Origin: JBDUDK01 sp040002995
GTDB taxonomy: Bacteria > Actinomycetota > Acidimicrobiia > Acidimicrobiales > Ilumatobacteraceae
Assembly (NCBI GenBank): GCA_040002995.1
Contig: JBDUDK010000075.1
Span: 1 to 64,000 of the forward strand
Length of the DNA: 64,000 nt
Reading direction: 5' to 3'
Shown: in pieces, positions 17,803 to 26,730 of the stretch
Layout of the letters: the number at the start of each line of letters is the position of its first letter
Position numbering within the stretch: position 1 is the stretch's first letter
Position numbers and translations under genes: made by a program
The notes under the pieces: model-generated
The model's input: only the letters and a program-made list of their open reading frames with translations
Told to the model about the DNA's origin: nothing
Databases searched by the model: none

Positions 17803-17925
17803 TTACACGAGCTGCCACCGGTGGTCCACGATCCAGCCCCACTGGTCGGTGTCCCGCAGGGCGATGGCGACATCCGCGAGGGCGCCGTTCTTGGGCAACG
17901 GATACGACCGTGCGGGCTCCTTCAC
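17803..17925 (-). CDS. Very short putative protein upstream of the 83-residue gene
   Basis: A 40-codon frame from GTG 17925 ending QWGWIVDHRWQLV, with strongly GC-biased third positions. Its TAA is immediately followed by the ATG of the next frame, as expected for a coupled pair. No family recognised; the start is uncertain because the frame is open further upstream. Confidence 0.35.
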   Translation of the reverse strand: MKEPARSYPLPKNGALADVAIALRDTDQWGWIVDHRWQLV

Positions 17926-17986
17926 GCGGAAGCCGCGGATCCGTAGGCGCCGTCGGAGGAGACGGCAAACGTTGGCTGACTCGGCA

Positions 17987-18835
17987 CTACGTCGCGAACC
18001 GGCAGAGACCCTGATCGATCACGAGCGTGCCGTCTTGTCGCGCGGTCGTGAAGACCGCCTCGCCGTCGCCCACCCACATCGAGACGGTGAGTTCGTCGCC
18101 GGGGAACACGGGCGACGAGAACCGTCCCTCCATGTGCTTGAAACGCGCGGGGTCGGATCCGCACAGCTCCCCCAAGAGCGCGCGGCCGGTGAACCCGTAG
18201 GTGCACAGTCCATGAAGGATGGGCCGGTCGAAGCCGCCCATTGCCGCGAACGACGGATCGGAGTGCAGCGGGTTACGGTCGCCGGAGAGCCGGTATACGA
18301 GAGCTTGGTCGGGCGACGTCGCGTAGGTGACCTGTTGATCGGCCTTGCGTTCGGGCGGCACGTTCACCGGACCGCTCGGGCCGCGGTCACCGCCCCAGCC
18401 ACCCTCGCCACGGATGAACGCCGACGACCGGTTGGTGTAGAGCGGCTCGCCGGTCTCTTTGAGTGTCGCGGTCATCTCACTCGCGACGACCGCGGCCTTA
18501 CCCTTGTCGTAGATGCCGACGATCTTCGACGTGAGGATCGCGGATCCCTCGACGGGTATCGGGCGGTGCAAGGTGACCGCCTGCTGACCGTGCACGAGGA
18601 GCGCGGGGTTGAACGTGCCGACCCTGGCCATCGCGCCCTGTCCCCTACCCCAGCCAAGTACCACCGCCATGGTCGGGAACACCTTCTGGTCGACGCCCTT
18701 GGTGTTCTCGGTGGTGAACGCGAGGTCGTCGGTGCCCGCGCCGATCCCCACCGCGTACAGCAGCGCGTCCTTCGACGTCCACGACGTCTCGACAGGCTCG
18801 GACATTGCACCAACGGCATTCGGGTCGATAGGCAT
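17987..18835 (-). CDS. MaoC-family (R)-specific enoyl-CoA hydratase, double hot-dog type
   Basis: 282 residues. The C-terminal hot-dog domain carries the hydratase-2 motif in GDRNPLHSDPSFAAMGGFDRP followed by ILHGLCTYGF, with the catalytic Asp/His pair. The N-terminal half is a second, degenerate hot-dog typical of MFE-2-like hydratases. ATG 18835 is chosen; the longer open frame lies over the SDR gene. It follows the SDR gene after 11 bases, recreating as separate genes the dehydrogenase-hydratase order of multifunctional enzyme type 2 in beta-oxidation. Confidence 0.85.
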   Translation of the reverse strand: MPIDPNAVGAMSEPVETSWTSKDALLYAVGIGAGTDDLAFTTENTKGVDQKVFPTMAVVLGWGRGQGAMARVGTFNPALLVHGQQAVTLHRPIPVEGSAILTSKIVGIYDKGKAAVVASEMTATLKETGEPLYTNRSSAFIRGEGGWGGDRGPSGPVNVPPERKADQQVTYATSPDQALVYRLSGDRNPLHSDPSFAAMGGFDRPILHGLCTYGFTGRALLGELCGSDPARFKHMEGRFSSPVFPGDELTVSMWVGDGEAVFTTARQDGTLVIDQGLCRFAT

Positions 18836-18846
18836 GACGATCCTCT

Positions 18847-19776
18847 CTACTTGTCTTTGAGCGCTGTTTGCGGCCAGGAGCCCGGCTCGCCGTTCATCCC
18901 CGCGTTCTGACGCGCCTCCGCGAGCAACTTGTCGACGACCGCGGCGATCGCCGCCGGATCTTCCACCGGCTCGGCGCGCGGGCCGCGGTGCCAACCGTCG
19001 GCGATGGCGAGGAATTGACCGGAGGCCTCGAACACCCGACCCGTTACGTGGCGACTCTGGTCGCTCGCCAGCCACGTCACGATCGGGGCGATCCAGTGCG
19101 GTGACCGCTGCTCACGCTCCTCGTCGGTCTCGGGCCTCGGGGGGAGACCTTCGGTCATTCGGGTGAGCGCGACCGGAGCGACCGCGTTCACCGTGACTCC
19201 GTAGCGGTGCAGTTCCAGCGCGGCGATGTTCGTGAACGCGGCAATGCCCGCTTTCGCGGCGCCGTAGTTCGTCTGCCCTGGGTTGCCGTAGATACCGGAC
19301 ACCGAGGTCGTGTTGATGATCCGCCCGTCGACGGTGGTGCCCGCCTTGACCTGCTCGCGCCAGTACGCCGCTGCCCACCGCGACGGGGCGAACGTGCCCT
19401 TGAGGTGCACCTTGACGACAGCGTCCCATTCCTCTTCGGTCATGTTCGTGAGCATGCGATCGCGGAGGATGCCGGCGTTGTTCACCACGACATGGAGGTC
19501 GCCGAACGTCTCGATCGCCGTGTTGATCAGGCGCTGCGCGCCCTCCCACGAGCTGACGTCGTCGCCATTGGCCACGGCTTCGCCACCCGCACCCGTTATC
19601 TCGGCGACCACCTGCTGGGCGGGCGACAAGTCGTCGCCGGTGCCATCAACGTTGCCCCCGAGGTCGTTCACCACGACTTTGGCACCCTCGCGAGCGAGCG
19701 AGAGCGCATGTTCGCGGCCGATGCCCCGGCCGGCACCCGTGACGATCGCGATCCGGCCTTCGCAGATCCCACTCAT
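18847..19776 (-). CDS. SDR-family (3R)-hydroxyacyl-CoA dehydrogenase-like protein
   Basis: 309 residues. Classical SDR motifs: TGAGRGIG cofactor loop near residue 13, NNAG near 97, and the catalytic Ser-Tyr-Lys in TTSVSGIYGNPGQTNYGAAK. The insert VVVNDLGGNVDGTGDDLSPA is characteristic of the MFE-2/17-beta-HSD4-like branch acting on 3-hydroxyacyl-CoAs. The MaoC hydratase lies immediately downstream, which supports a joint beta-oxidation-type role. Confidence 0.85.
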   Translation of the reverse strand: MSGICEGRIAIVTGAGRGIGREHALSLAREGAKVVVNDLGGNVDGTGDDLSPAQQVVAEITGAGGEAVANGDDVSSWEGAQRLINTAIETFGDLHVVVNNAGILRDRMLTNMTEEEWDAVVKVHLKGTFAPSRWAAAYWREQVKAGTTVDGRIINTTSVSGIYGNPGQTNYGAAKAGIAAFTNIAALELHRYGVTVNAVAPVALTRMTEGLPPRPETDEEREQRSPHWIAPIVTWLASDQSRHVTGRVFEASGQFLAIADGWHRGPRAEPVEDPAAIAAVVDKLLAEARQNAGMNGEPGSWPQTALKDK

Positions 19777-19878
19777 CGTTGCCCCCTAAGTCTCCGAACC
19801 CGCCGCCATCATGGCCGATGGGGCGACGGGGCCGCCCATCCGGCTTCTTTGTCACACCCTCGGCGTAGAACGGCGGAT

Positions 19879-20490
19879 GTGGCAGCACGACACGACCGAG
19901 TCCGCGAGCTCATGACGGCGATGGCGGCCGGCGACCACCGCGCCGTGTTCACGTTCTATGCCGAATTCGGGCCGACCGTCCGGAGCGCGGCCGCCCGCGA
20001 GGCGCACCGGCAGGGAGCCGGTCATCTGGGCCACGACGACCTCGACGGTGTGGCACTCGACTTCTGTCTCGATCTCTGCCGGGCGGCCGGCCGCTGGCAC
20101 GCGGGGAGCGCCCTTCCGTGGGTGTGGGCGCGCCGGCAGCTGCGGCATCGGCTCGCGGAGGCCGCCGGTCAGCTGGCGTTCACGCTCGACTGGGTCGACC
20201 CGCCCGAGCCGGCGCGCTCCGACGCCCCGCTCGACCCCGATCCGCTCGAGACCCTCGGCTCGCTCGCCCGGCGCGACGAACGGTGCGCGGCTTTAGCCCG
20301 CACGGCGCGCCACCACCCGCGCGACATGCGCATCTTTCTGCTCCTCAGCCAGCAGCGCAGCCAAGGCGATCCCTCGCCGGCGGGCACGGTCGGGCGCGAA
20401 CTCGGGCTCTCGCCCGTGGCGGTACGCAAAGCCGCGTCGCGCCAGCGTGCCCGCCTGCGCGTGCCGGCTCTCGACCCCATTGCGGCATAG
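19879..20490 (+). CDS. Sigma-70-like/helix-turn-helix protein
   Basis: 203 residues. The first half is helical and acidic with regions resembling sigma-2 (AVFTFYAEFGPTVRSAAAREA). The C-terminus has a sigma-4-like helix-turn-helix (RELGLSPVAVRKAASRQRARLR). There is no signal peptide. It may be a divergent ECF-like sigma factor or DNA-binding protein. Start GTG 19879; the long upstream extension of this frame lies antisense to the SDR gene. The flavoprotein gene follows after 9 bases. Confidence 0.55.
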   Translation: MAARHDRVRELMTAMAAGDHRAVFTFYAEFGPTVRSAAAREAHRQGAGHLGHDDLDGVALDFCLDLCRAAGRWHAGSALPWVWARRQLRHRLAEAAGQLAFTLDWVDPPEPARSDAPLDPDPLETLGSLARRDERCAALARTARHHPRDMRIFLLLSQQRSQGDPSPAGTVGRELGLSPVAVRKAASRQRARLRVPALDPIAA

Positions 20491-20499
20491 CCTCACGAT

Positions 20500-21711
20500 A
20501 TGGAGCGGGCCGATGTCGTCGTCGTGGGCGCGGGTCCCGCCGGCGCCGCCGCCGCGATCTCGATGGCTCGCGCCGGGCGCGAGGTCGTGTTGGTCGACAA
20601 AGCGCGCTTCCCGCGCGACAAGTGCTGCGGCGACGGCCTCACGACGCTCGCCCTCCGTGAGCTCGAGGCCCTCGGCCTGCGGCCCGAGGTGATCCCGTCT
20701 TGGACATGGGTCGATGCCGCGTGGTTGCGTTCGCCATCAGGGCGCACGGTCGAGCTCGCGCTGCCGTCAACGCGCGCATGGCACGCGGCCATTGCGCGCC
20801 GATCAGAGCTCGACGCCGCACTCGTTGACCTCGCGCGCCACGAAGGCGCCAAGGTGCTCGACGGTCACGGGGTCACCGCCGTCGACGTGAGCGATCCTCG
20901 TGTGGTCGGACTCGCCATCGACGGGCACGTCGGCCTGGCGGCCAACCACGTGATCGCCGCCGACGGCATGTGGTCGCCCATCAAGAAGGCCATCGGTCTC
21001 ACCGAACCCGGCGAACTCGGCGAATGGCACGCCTTCCGCCAGTACATAACCGGCGTGACGGGAAGCGCCGCCGAGCGCCTCTGGGTGTGGTTCGAGCCAG
21101 AGCTGCTTCCCGGCTACGCCTGGTCGTTCCCGCTCGGCGGGGGCACGGTCAACGTGGGCTTTGGCATTTTGCGATCCGCCGGTACCCCCACCGGGCACAT
21201 GAGGGCCCAGTGGGAACAACTCTTGCGCCGTGACCACATCGTGGCGGCCCTCGGCTCGAACTCCACGCCCGAGGGTCCGCACAAGGCGTGGCCGATTCCG
21301 ACGCATGTCGATCGCGCCCCACTCGCGCGTGGGCGGGTGTTGTTCGTCGGCGATGCGGCCGCCGCCACCGACCCGCTCACCGGCGAGGGCATCGGGCAGG
21401 CGTTGCTCAGCGGCCGGCTGGCCGGTGAAGCCGTCACCGCCGCGGCCCGACCAGAGGCCATCGCGGCGACGTACGAGCGGGCCGTGGCGCGTGCGCTCTT
21501 TGCCGACCACCGCATGTCGCTTCTCCTCAGTCGGGTACTGAGCCGGGAGCGGGGCGCTCGCGGCGCCGTACGGTTCGCCGGGCTCACGCCGTGGACGCGA
21601 CGGAACTTTGCCCGGTGGCTGTTCGAGGACGAACCCCGAGCCGGTCTGCTCACGCCGCGCCGATGGCACCGCCAGTTCCTCTCCCGCCCGGGTGCGTACG
21701 CCGGTCGCTGA
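20500..21711 (+). CDS. Geranylgeranyl-reductase-family FAD-dependent oxidoreductase
   Basis: 403 residues. N-terminal FAD-binding GAGPAGAAAAISMARAG, family motif FPRDKCCGDGL near residue 42, and the second FAD motif LFVGDAAAATDPLTGEGIG near residue 282. These are hallmarks of geranylgeranyl reductases that saturate isoprenoid chains (for example menaquinone side chains); related halogenases and monooxygenases share the fold. Soluble, full length. It lies 9 bases after the sigma-like gene. Confidence 0.85.
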   Translation: MERADVVVVGAGPAGAAAAISMARAGREVVLVDKARFPRDKCCGDGLTTLALRELEALGLRPEVIPSWTWVDAAWLRSPSGRTVELALPSTRAWHAAIARRSELDAALVDLARHEGAKVLDGHGVTAVDVSDPRVVGLAIDGHVGLAANHVIAADGMWSPIKKAIGLTEPGELGEWHAFRQYITGVTGSAAERLWVWFEPELLPGYAWSFPLGGGTVNVGFGILRSAGTPTGHMRAQWEQLLRRDHIVAALGSNSTPEGPHKAWPIPTHVDRAPLARGRVLFVGDAAAATDPLTGEGIGQALLSGRLAGEAVTAAARPEAIAATYERAVARALFADHRMSLLLSRVLSRERGARGAVRFAGLTPWTRRNFARWLFEDEPRAGLLTPRRWHRQFLSRPGAYAGR

Positions 21712-21740
21712 GGCCGGGTCACCGGACATACTCTGCGCCC

Positions 21741-22706
21741 ATGCGCACCCGGCTCACCGCCTTACTCGACGTCGAACACCCCGTGATGCTCGCCGGCATG
21801 GGCGGTGTCTCCTATCACCGTCTCGCCGCCGCCGTGAGCGAGGCGGGCGGTTTCGGCACCCTCGGGGCATCGACGATGCGACCCGACGAGATGATCGAAG
21901 AGATGGCCAAGACGCGGGCGCTCACCACCAAGCCCTTCGGCGTCGACCTGCTCACCGCGATGCCGGGCCAGGTCGAGAACCAGATCAACGACGTGATCAA
22001 GGGCGGGGCCAGCGTGTTCGTGGCCGGCCTCGGCGTTCCTCGCGAGGCGATCGAACTTCTGCACCGTAACAACATCTTGGTGGGGTCGATGTGCGGCAAG
22101 GTCCGCCACGCGATCGCCGCGGTCGCCGCCGGATGTGACTTCGTCGTCGCGCAAGGCACGGAGGCCGGGGGCCACACGGGTCAGATCGCCACGATGAGCC
22201 TCGTGCCGCAGGTGGTCGACGCGGTCGACGGGAAGATTCCGGTGGTCGCCGCCGGTGGATTGTTCGACGGTCGAGGGCTCGCGGCGTCACTCGCGCTCGG
22301 CGCCGACGGTGTGTGGATCGGCACCCGCTTCATTGCCACCCCCGAGGCGCGCTCGGTGCCCGGGTACAAAGAGACGCTGCTCGAGTCGGCCGAAGACGCG
22401 ACGATCGTCACCAGGGCCTACACCGGCAAGACGTGTCGCGTCGTGCGCAACGAATGGACGCAGCATTTCGAAGAGCACCCCGAGGAGCTCAAGGCCTTCC
22501 CCGAGCAGGCCTTCCTTTCCGCCCAGCAGGGCGCCAACCATCTCGGTGGCGATGGCTCAACACAGGTCGACGTCCACCGCGAGTTCATGCCGTGTGGTCA
22601 GGGCGTGGGCGCGATCAATGAGCTGATACCCGCGGCCGAGTTGGTCGTTCGCATCGTGGCCGATGCCGAGGCACTTATCGGCCGGCTCTCGGTCACCGTG
22701 GCCTAA
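21741..22706 (+). CDS. Nitronate monooxygenase / FMN-dependent 2-nitropropane dioxygenase-like protein
   Basis: 321 residues of an FMN TIM barrel. N-terminal PVMLAGMGGVSYHRLAAAVSEAG, the class motif AQGTEAGGHTG near residue 145, then VVAAGGLFDGRGLAASLALGADGVWIGTRF for phosphate binding. The enzymes oxidise alkyl nitronates; some relatives are enoyl-ACP reductases (FabK). ATG 21741 is chosen at the family N-terminus. The next gene begins 2 bases after the stop. Confidence 0.85.
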   Translation: MRTRLTALLDVEHPVMLAGMGGVSYHRLAAAVSEAGGFGTLGASTMRPDEMIEEMAKTRALTTKPFGVDLLTAMPGQVENQINDVIKGGASVFVAGLGVPREAIELLHRNNILVGSMCGKVRHAIAAVAAGCDFVVAQGTEAGGHTGQIATMSLVPQVVDAVDGKIPVVAAGGLFDGRGLAASLALGADGVWIGTRFIATPEARSVPGYKETLLESAEDATIVTRAYTGKTCRVVRNEWTQHFEEHPEELKAFPEQAFLSAQQGANHLGGDGSTQVDVHREFMPCGQGVGAINELIPAAELVVRIVADAEALIGRLSVTVA

Positions 22707-22708
22707 TC

Positions 22709-24133
22709 GTGAGCATCGACAACGCGGGTGTGCTCAAGCTCGTAGAGCGCACGTGGCAAGACGACATCGTCCCCGCGCTGACGCGCTACATCGCGATCCC
22801 GAGCCTGTCGCCGATGTTCGACGCATCGTGGCGCGAGCACGGCCACATCGACGACGCCGTGACGCTCATAAGCGAGTGGTGTCGCGCCCGCCCCGTCGAG
22901 GGCATGACGTACGAAGTGGTGCAACTCCAGGACCGCACGCCGATGATCGTCATCGAAGTCGCGCCGTTTGCTGGCGGAGACCCCGACGACACGGTCGTGC
23001 TGTACGGGCACCTCGACAAGCAGCCCGAGATGACGGGCTGGCGCGATGGCCTCGGGCCGTGGACTCCGGTGCGCGAGGGCGACCGCCTCTACGGGAGGGG
23101 CGGAGCCGACGACGGCTACGCGGTGTTCGCGTCGCTCACCGCCATCGAGGCGTGCCAGCGCGCGGGCGGGCGGCACGCACGACTCGTTGTGCTGATTGAG
23201 GCGAGCGAAGAAAGCGGCAGTCCCGACCTCCCTGCCTACGTCGAGCATCTCGCCAGCCGCATCGGTACGCCGAGTCTGGTGGTGTGTCTCGATTCCGGCT
23301 GTTTGACCTACGACCGCATGTGGCTCACGACGAGCCTGCGCGGCCTGGTGAGCGCCACGCTGTCGGTGCAGGTCCTGCTCGAAGGCGCCCACTCGGGTGA
23401 GGCGGGCGGGGTCGTGCCGTCGTCATTTCGCCTCGTTCGACAAATCCTCGACCGCCTCGAGGATTCCCGCACCGGCGAGCTGCTGCTGCCCGAGCTCTAC
23501 GCACAGATCCCCGAGGGGCGCGTGGCCGAGGCGAGGGCCACGGCGAGCGAACTCCCTTCGATCATCGCCGACTCGTACCGGTTTGCGGGCGGCACGCAGC
23601 CGATGAAGAGCGAACCGAGCGAGGCGCTGCTCGCGCGCACTTGGCAACCGGCACTGGCGGTGACCGGCGCCGATGGGCTGCCGCCCACATCGAAGGCCGG
23701 CAATGTCCTGCGCCCGTCGACCTCGCTGCACATGTCGCTGCGCATTCCACCCACAGTCGACGACCGCGCGGCCCGCGACGCGATCGTCCGCACGCTGACG
23801 GCCGATCCTCCCGAAGGCGCCGTCGTGAGCGTGGACAATGTCGAAAGCGCATCGGGCTGGAACGCGCCGGCCACCGCGCCGTGGCTGACCGCGGCCACCG
23901 AAGCGGCATCGCTCGCGTGCTACGGCAACGGCGCGCGCTGGTTCGGCGAGGGCGGCTCTATCCCGTTCATGGGGATGTTGGGCAGCCGGTTCCCGCAGGC
24001 ACAGTTCGCCGTTACCGGAGCCCTCGGGCCCGGCGCGAATGCCCACGGCCCGAACGAATACCTCCATGTGCCAATGGCGACGCGCCTCACCGGTTGCATC
24101 GCCCTGTTGCTCGACGCGCACGCGCGCCGGTAG
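22709..24133 (+). CDS. M20-family metallopeptidase
   Basis: 474 residues. Metal-site motifs: VVLYGHLDKQPE near residue 95 (His and Asp), GRGGADDGY (bridging Asp), EASEESGS near 170 (catalytic Glu pair), CLDSG, and a C-terminal GANAHGPNEYLHV His. It contains the lid/dimerisation domain between the two halves of the catalytic domain. Probably a cytosolic dipeptidase/carboxypeptidase. GTG start, two bases after the preceding gene. It ends 4 bases from the stop of the convergent diguanylate cyclase. Confidence 0.88.
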   Translation: MSIDNAGVLKLVERTWQDDIVPALTRYIAIPSLSPMFDASWREHGHIDDAVTLISEWCRARPVEGMTYEVVQLQDRTPMIVIEVAPFAGGDPDDTVVLYGHLDKQPEMTGWRDGLGPWTPVREGDRLYGRGGADDGYAVFASLTAIEACQRAGGRHARLVVLIEASEESGSPDLPAYVEHLASRIGTPSLVVCLDSGCLTYDRMWLTTSLRGLVSATLSVQVLLEGAHSGEAGGVVPSSFRLVRQILDRLEDSRTGELLLPELYAQIPEGRVAEARATASELPSIIADSYRFAGGTQPMKSEPSEALLARTWQPALAVTGADGLPPTSKAGNVLRPSTSLHMSLRIPPTVDDRAARDAIVRTLTADPPEGAVVSVDNVESASGWNAPATAPWLTAATEAASLACYGNGARWFGEGGSIPFMGMLGSRFPQAQFAVTGALGPGANAHGPNEYLHVPMATRLTGCIALLLDAHARR

Positions 24134-24137
24134 CGAG

Positions 24138-25487
24138 CTACGCGGTGCGCTCGTTGTCGCCCACTACCAGCGGGCCACGTCGCTGCGTTTGACCCGGCGG
24201 CGGGGGCGTCAACGTGAATACTTCGACGCGGTCGCGGCCACGTGACTTCGCGCGGTACATGGCGTCGTCGGCGCGCCGCAAGAGGTCGTGGGCGCTGAGC
24301 CCTTCCCCGCCTGACCACGCGATTCCGATGGAGACCCCCACCGCGGTGACCGCGTCGTAGAGAGCAAGCGGCTCGGCGATCGCGATCCGCACGCGTTCGG
24401 CAACTTGGATCGCTGCATCGATGTCGGCCAGGTCGACACATACGACGCAGAACTCGTCGCCGCCGAAGCGAGCAAGGATGTCGGTGGGGCGTACGGCCGC
24501 TTTGATCCGCTGAGCGACCACGTTCAACGCCTCATCACCGGTGTGGTGGCCGAAACGGTCGTTGATTTCCTTGAAACCGTCGAGATCACAGAACAGCACG
24601 GCTACACCGATGCCGCCCGTGTCGGAGCGTGCCGTGAGCGAGCTGCTCAAACGGTCGAGCAGAGCCGTCCGGTTGGGGAGGCCGGTGAGGGGGTCGTGGA
24701 GGGCGCGATGAAACAGTGCCTCTTGGGCCTGGCGACGCTCGTGCACGTCGCGCGCGTGGACCACGAGCCCACCGACGAGCGGATCGTGGTGCAAGTTCAC
24801 CGCCGTCGCTTCGAGCCATCGGAACGTGCCCGCCGCGTTGCGGCAACGGAGCTCCACACGCCGCACGCCACCGGGCACCGCCTCAGCCTCGGCGACGGCG
24901 TCGTGCCAAAGCGTGAGATCGTCGGGGTGAACGAACGCCGACGCCGGCAGATTGCCGAACTCCTCCGGTTGGTAACCGAGCATCGGCGTCACCGACGGAC
25001 TCACGTAGATGCGGTTGTTGCTGAGGTCGGTGATGGTCGTGATGTCGGTGGCGGTCATCGCAAGCGTGCGGTACAGATGCTCGCTTGCCGCGAAGGCCCG
25101 GTCGGCGAGCCGTTTCGAGCTGATGTCGCGAAGCGTCAGGATGACCCCCTCGACATCGGGGTCGTCGAGCTGGTTGCTGGCGAGCACCTCGAGATAACGC
25201 CATTCGCCGTCGGCATGAAGAATTCTGAGTGCGAGGGCGCGACCGACGTTGTTGCCGCCGAGCTCCTTGGCCAACTCGTCGAGCGTGCGGTCCACGTCGT
25301 CGGGATGCACAAGGTCGATCGCCGATGTGCCCACCAACTCAGCCGGGTCGTAGCCGAGATGGGTGCTGATGCTCTCGCTGACCCAGCGGATGATCGTGTC
25401 GGGTTCGATGACGGCGATCATGTCGAAGACGCGTAGCGCGACCGACTGGTAACGGGCGCCGACATCGTCGAGCGGGAGCCGGTTCAC
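24138..25487 (-). CDS. PAS-PAS-GGDEF diguanylate cyclase
   Basis: 449 residues. Two PAS domains (about residues 15-125 and 140-265) precede a GGDEF domain. The active site is intact (ARFGGDEFCVV), and an RPTD five residues before it is a canonical c-di-GMP inhibitory I-site. No membrane segment or EAL domain, so this looks like a cytosolic sensor that makes c-di-GMP and is product-inhibited. GTG 25487 is preferred over a TTG at 25505. Confidence 0.9.
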   Translation of the reverse strand: MNRLPLDDVGARYQSVALRVFDMIAVIEPDTIIRWVSESISTHLGYDPAELVGTSAIDLVHPDDVDRTLDELAKELGGNNVGRALALRILHADGEWRYLEVLASNQLDDPDVEGVILTLRDISSKRLADRAFAASEHLYRTLAMTATDITTITDLSNNRIYVSPSVTPMLGYQPEEFGNLPASAFVHPDDLTLWHDAVAEAEAVPGGVRRVELRCRNAAGTFRWLEATAVNLHHDPLVGGLVVHARDVHERRQAQEALFHRALHDPLTGLPNRTALLDRLSSSLTARSDTGGIGVAVLFCDLDGFKEINDRFGHHTGDEALNVVAQRIKAAVRPTDILARFGGDEFCVVCVDLADIDAAIQVAERVRIAIAEPLALYDAVTAVGVSIGIAWSGGEGLSAHDLLRRADDAMYRAKSRGRDRVEVFTLTPPPPGQTQRRGPLVVGDNERTA

Positions 25488-25650
25488 AGTGTCGCCACGG
25501 CACAAACAAGGGAACGCGACTGCGCGACGGCTGGCCCCAACTCCCTCATGCTCGGGACTGTACGCCTCGACCAGTCGCGTTTGATAGAGCGCAAATGGTC
25601 AGGTTCGAGTCAAGGGACCGGCAAGACAGCGGGACCAGAGTCCCACCAGT

Positions 25651-26703
25651 TCAGGCGCTGTCTACGAGGTCGCGGAGCGTCTCGATTGTGCGCACTGCGT
25701 CGCCCCCGACGGGGTTGACAGACAGCACGGTGACGCCGGCCTCCCTGAACGCGGCCACGCGCTCCGCGATGTAGCTCTTGGGACCGATGAGGTTCGTCTT
25801 TTCGAGCCAGTCGGCGGGCACTTTGGCCGCGGCCTCTTCCTTCTTGCCGTCGAGGTAGAGGTTCTGGATTTCTTCTGCCTCGGCCTCGTAGCCGTAGCGG
25901 CGGGCGAGGTCGTTATAGAAGTTTTTGCCTCGTGCGCCCATGCCGCCCACGTAGAGCGCGACACCCGGCCGGCTCTTGTCACGTATCCGGGTCGCCTCCT
26001 CCCCCACCAGGTCGTCGCCGATGGCGACGGTGCCGCCCGCGGCAATCTCGAGCGGCCTCAGGTCGCTCGACCGCTTGGCGAGGCCCGCCTTGAGCTGGTC
26101 GCCCCAGACGCGACTGGACCGCTCGGGGATGAACATGATCGGAAGCCAGCCGTCGGCGTATTGGGCCGTTGTCTCGACGCTCTTGCCCATGAGCGATGCC
26201 CACCAGATCGGGATGTCGGCGCGCACTGGGTGGTTGATCAGCTTCAGCGGCTTGCCGAGCCCGGTGCCCTCCTCGGGCGGGAGCGGGATCTTGACCGCGT
26301 CACCGTCATAAACCAGGACCTCTCGCTTCCAGACCTTCCGGCAGACCTCGATGTACTCCTTGATGCGGGTCATCGGCTTGAGGTACGCCACGCCGTGGAA
26401 GCCCTCGACCACCTGAGGACCCGACGCCCCCAGGCCGCAGATCGCGCGCCCGTCGCTCACGTAGTCGAGACCGGCGAACGTCATCGCGACAAGGGCGGCC
26501 GTGCGTGAGTAGACGTTCACGATGCCCGACCCGATCTCGATGCGGTCGGTCACGCCGGCCAGGTAACCCATCTGACTGATCGCGTCGAAGCTGTAGGCCT
26601 CCGCGACCCACACGATGTCGAGGCCGACCTTCTCGAGCTCGACCACTTGTTTGGCCGTCTCCTTAAAGTCTCCGACGTAGTTGATACCCATGCTCAGCCG
26701 CAT
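25651..26703 (-). CDS. LLM-class F420/flavin-dependent oxidoreductase (last gene of the Liv operon)
   Basis: 350 residues, luciferase-like barrel with MRLSMGINYVGDF, VELEKVGLDIVWVAEAYSFDA, TAALVAMTFAGLDYVSDGRAICGLGASGPQVVEGFHG. This resembles F420-dependent methylene-H4MPT-reductase-like and glucose-6-phosphate-dehydrogenase-like actinobacterial proteins. It is the seventh and last gene of the minus-strand operon that begins with the Liv-type binding protein, so it probably acts on the imported compound or a derivative. Confidence 0.85.
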   Translation of the reverse strand: MRLSMGINYVGDFKETAKQVVELEKVGLDIVWVAEAYSFDAISQMGYLAGVTDRIEIGSGIVNVYSRTAALVAMTFAGLDYVSDGRAICGLGASGPQVVEGFHGVAYLKPMTRIKEYIEVCRKVWKREVLVYDGDAVKIPLPPEEGTGLGKPLKLINHPVRADIPIWWASLMGKSVETTAQYADGWLPIMFIPERSSRVWGDQLKAGLAKRSSDLRPLEIAAGGTVAIGDDLVGEEATRIRDKSRPGVALYVGGMGARGKNFYNDLARRYGYEAEAEEIQNLYLDGKKEEAAAKVPADWLEKTNLIGPKSYIAERVAAFREAGVTVLSVNPVGGDAVRTIETLRDLVDSA

Positions 26704-26730
26704 GGCCCCCCCTTTGCGATCGACAGACGG

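Noticed and set aside
19207..19878. Long N-terminal extension of the sigma-like protein
   Set aside because: The upstream part of this frame is antisense to the SDR gene and not protein-like; GTG 19879 gives the expected N-terminus.
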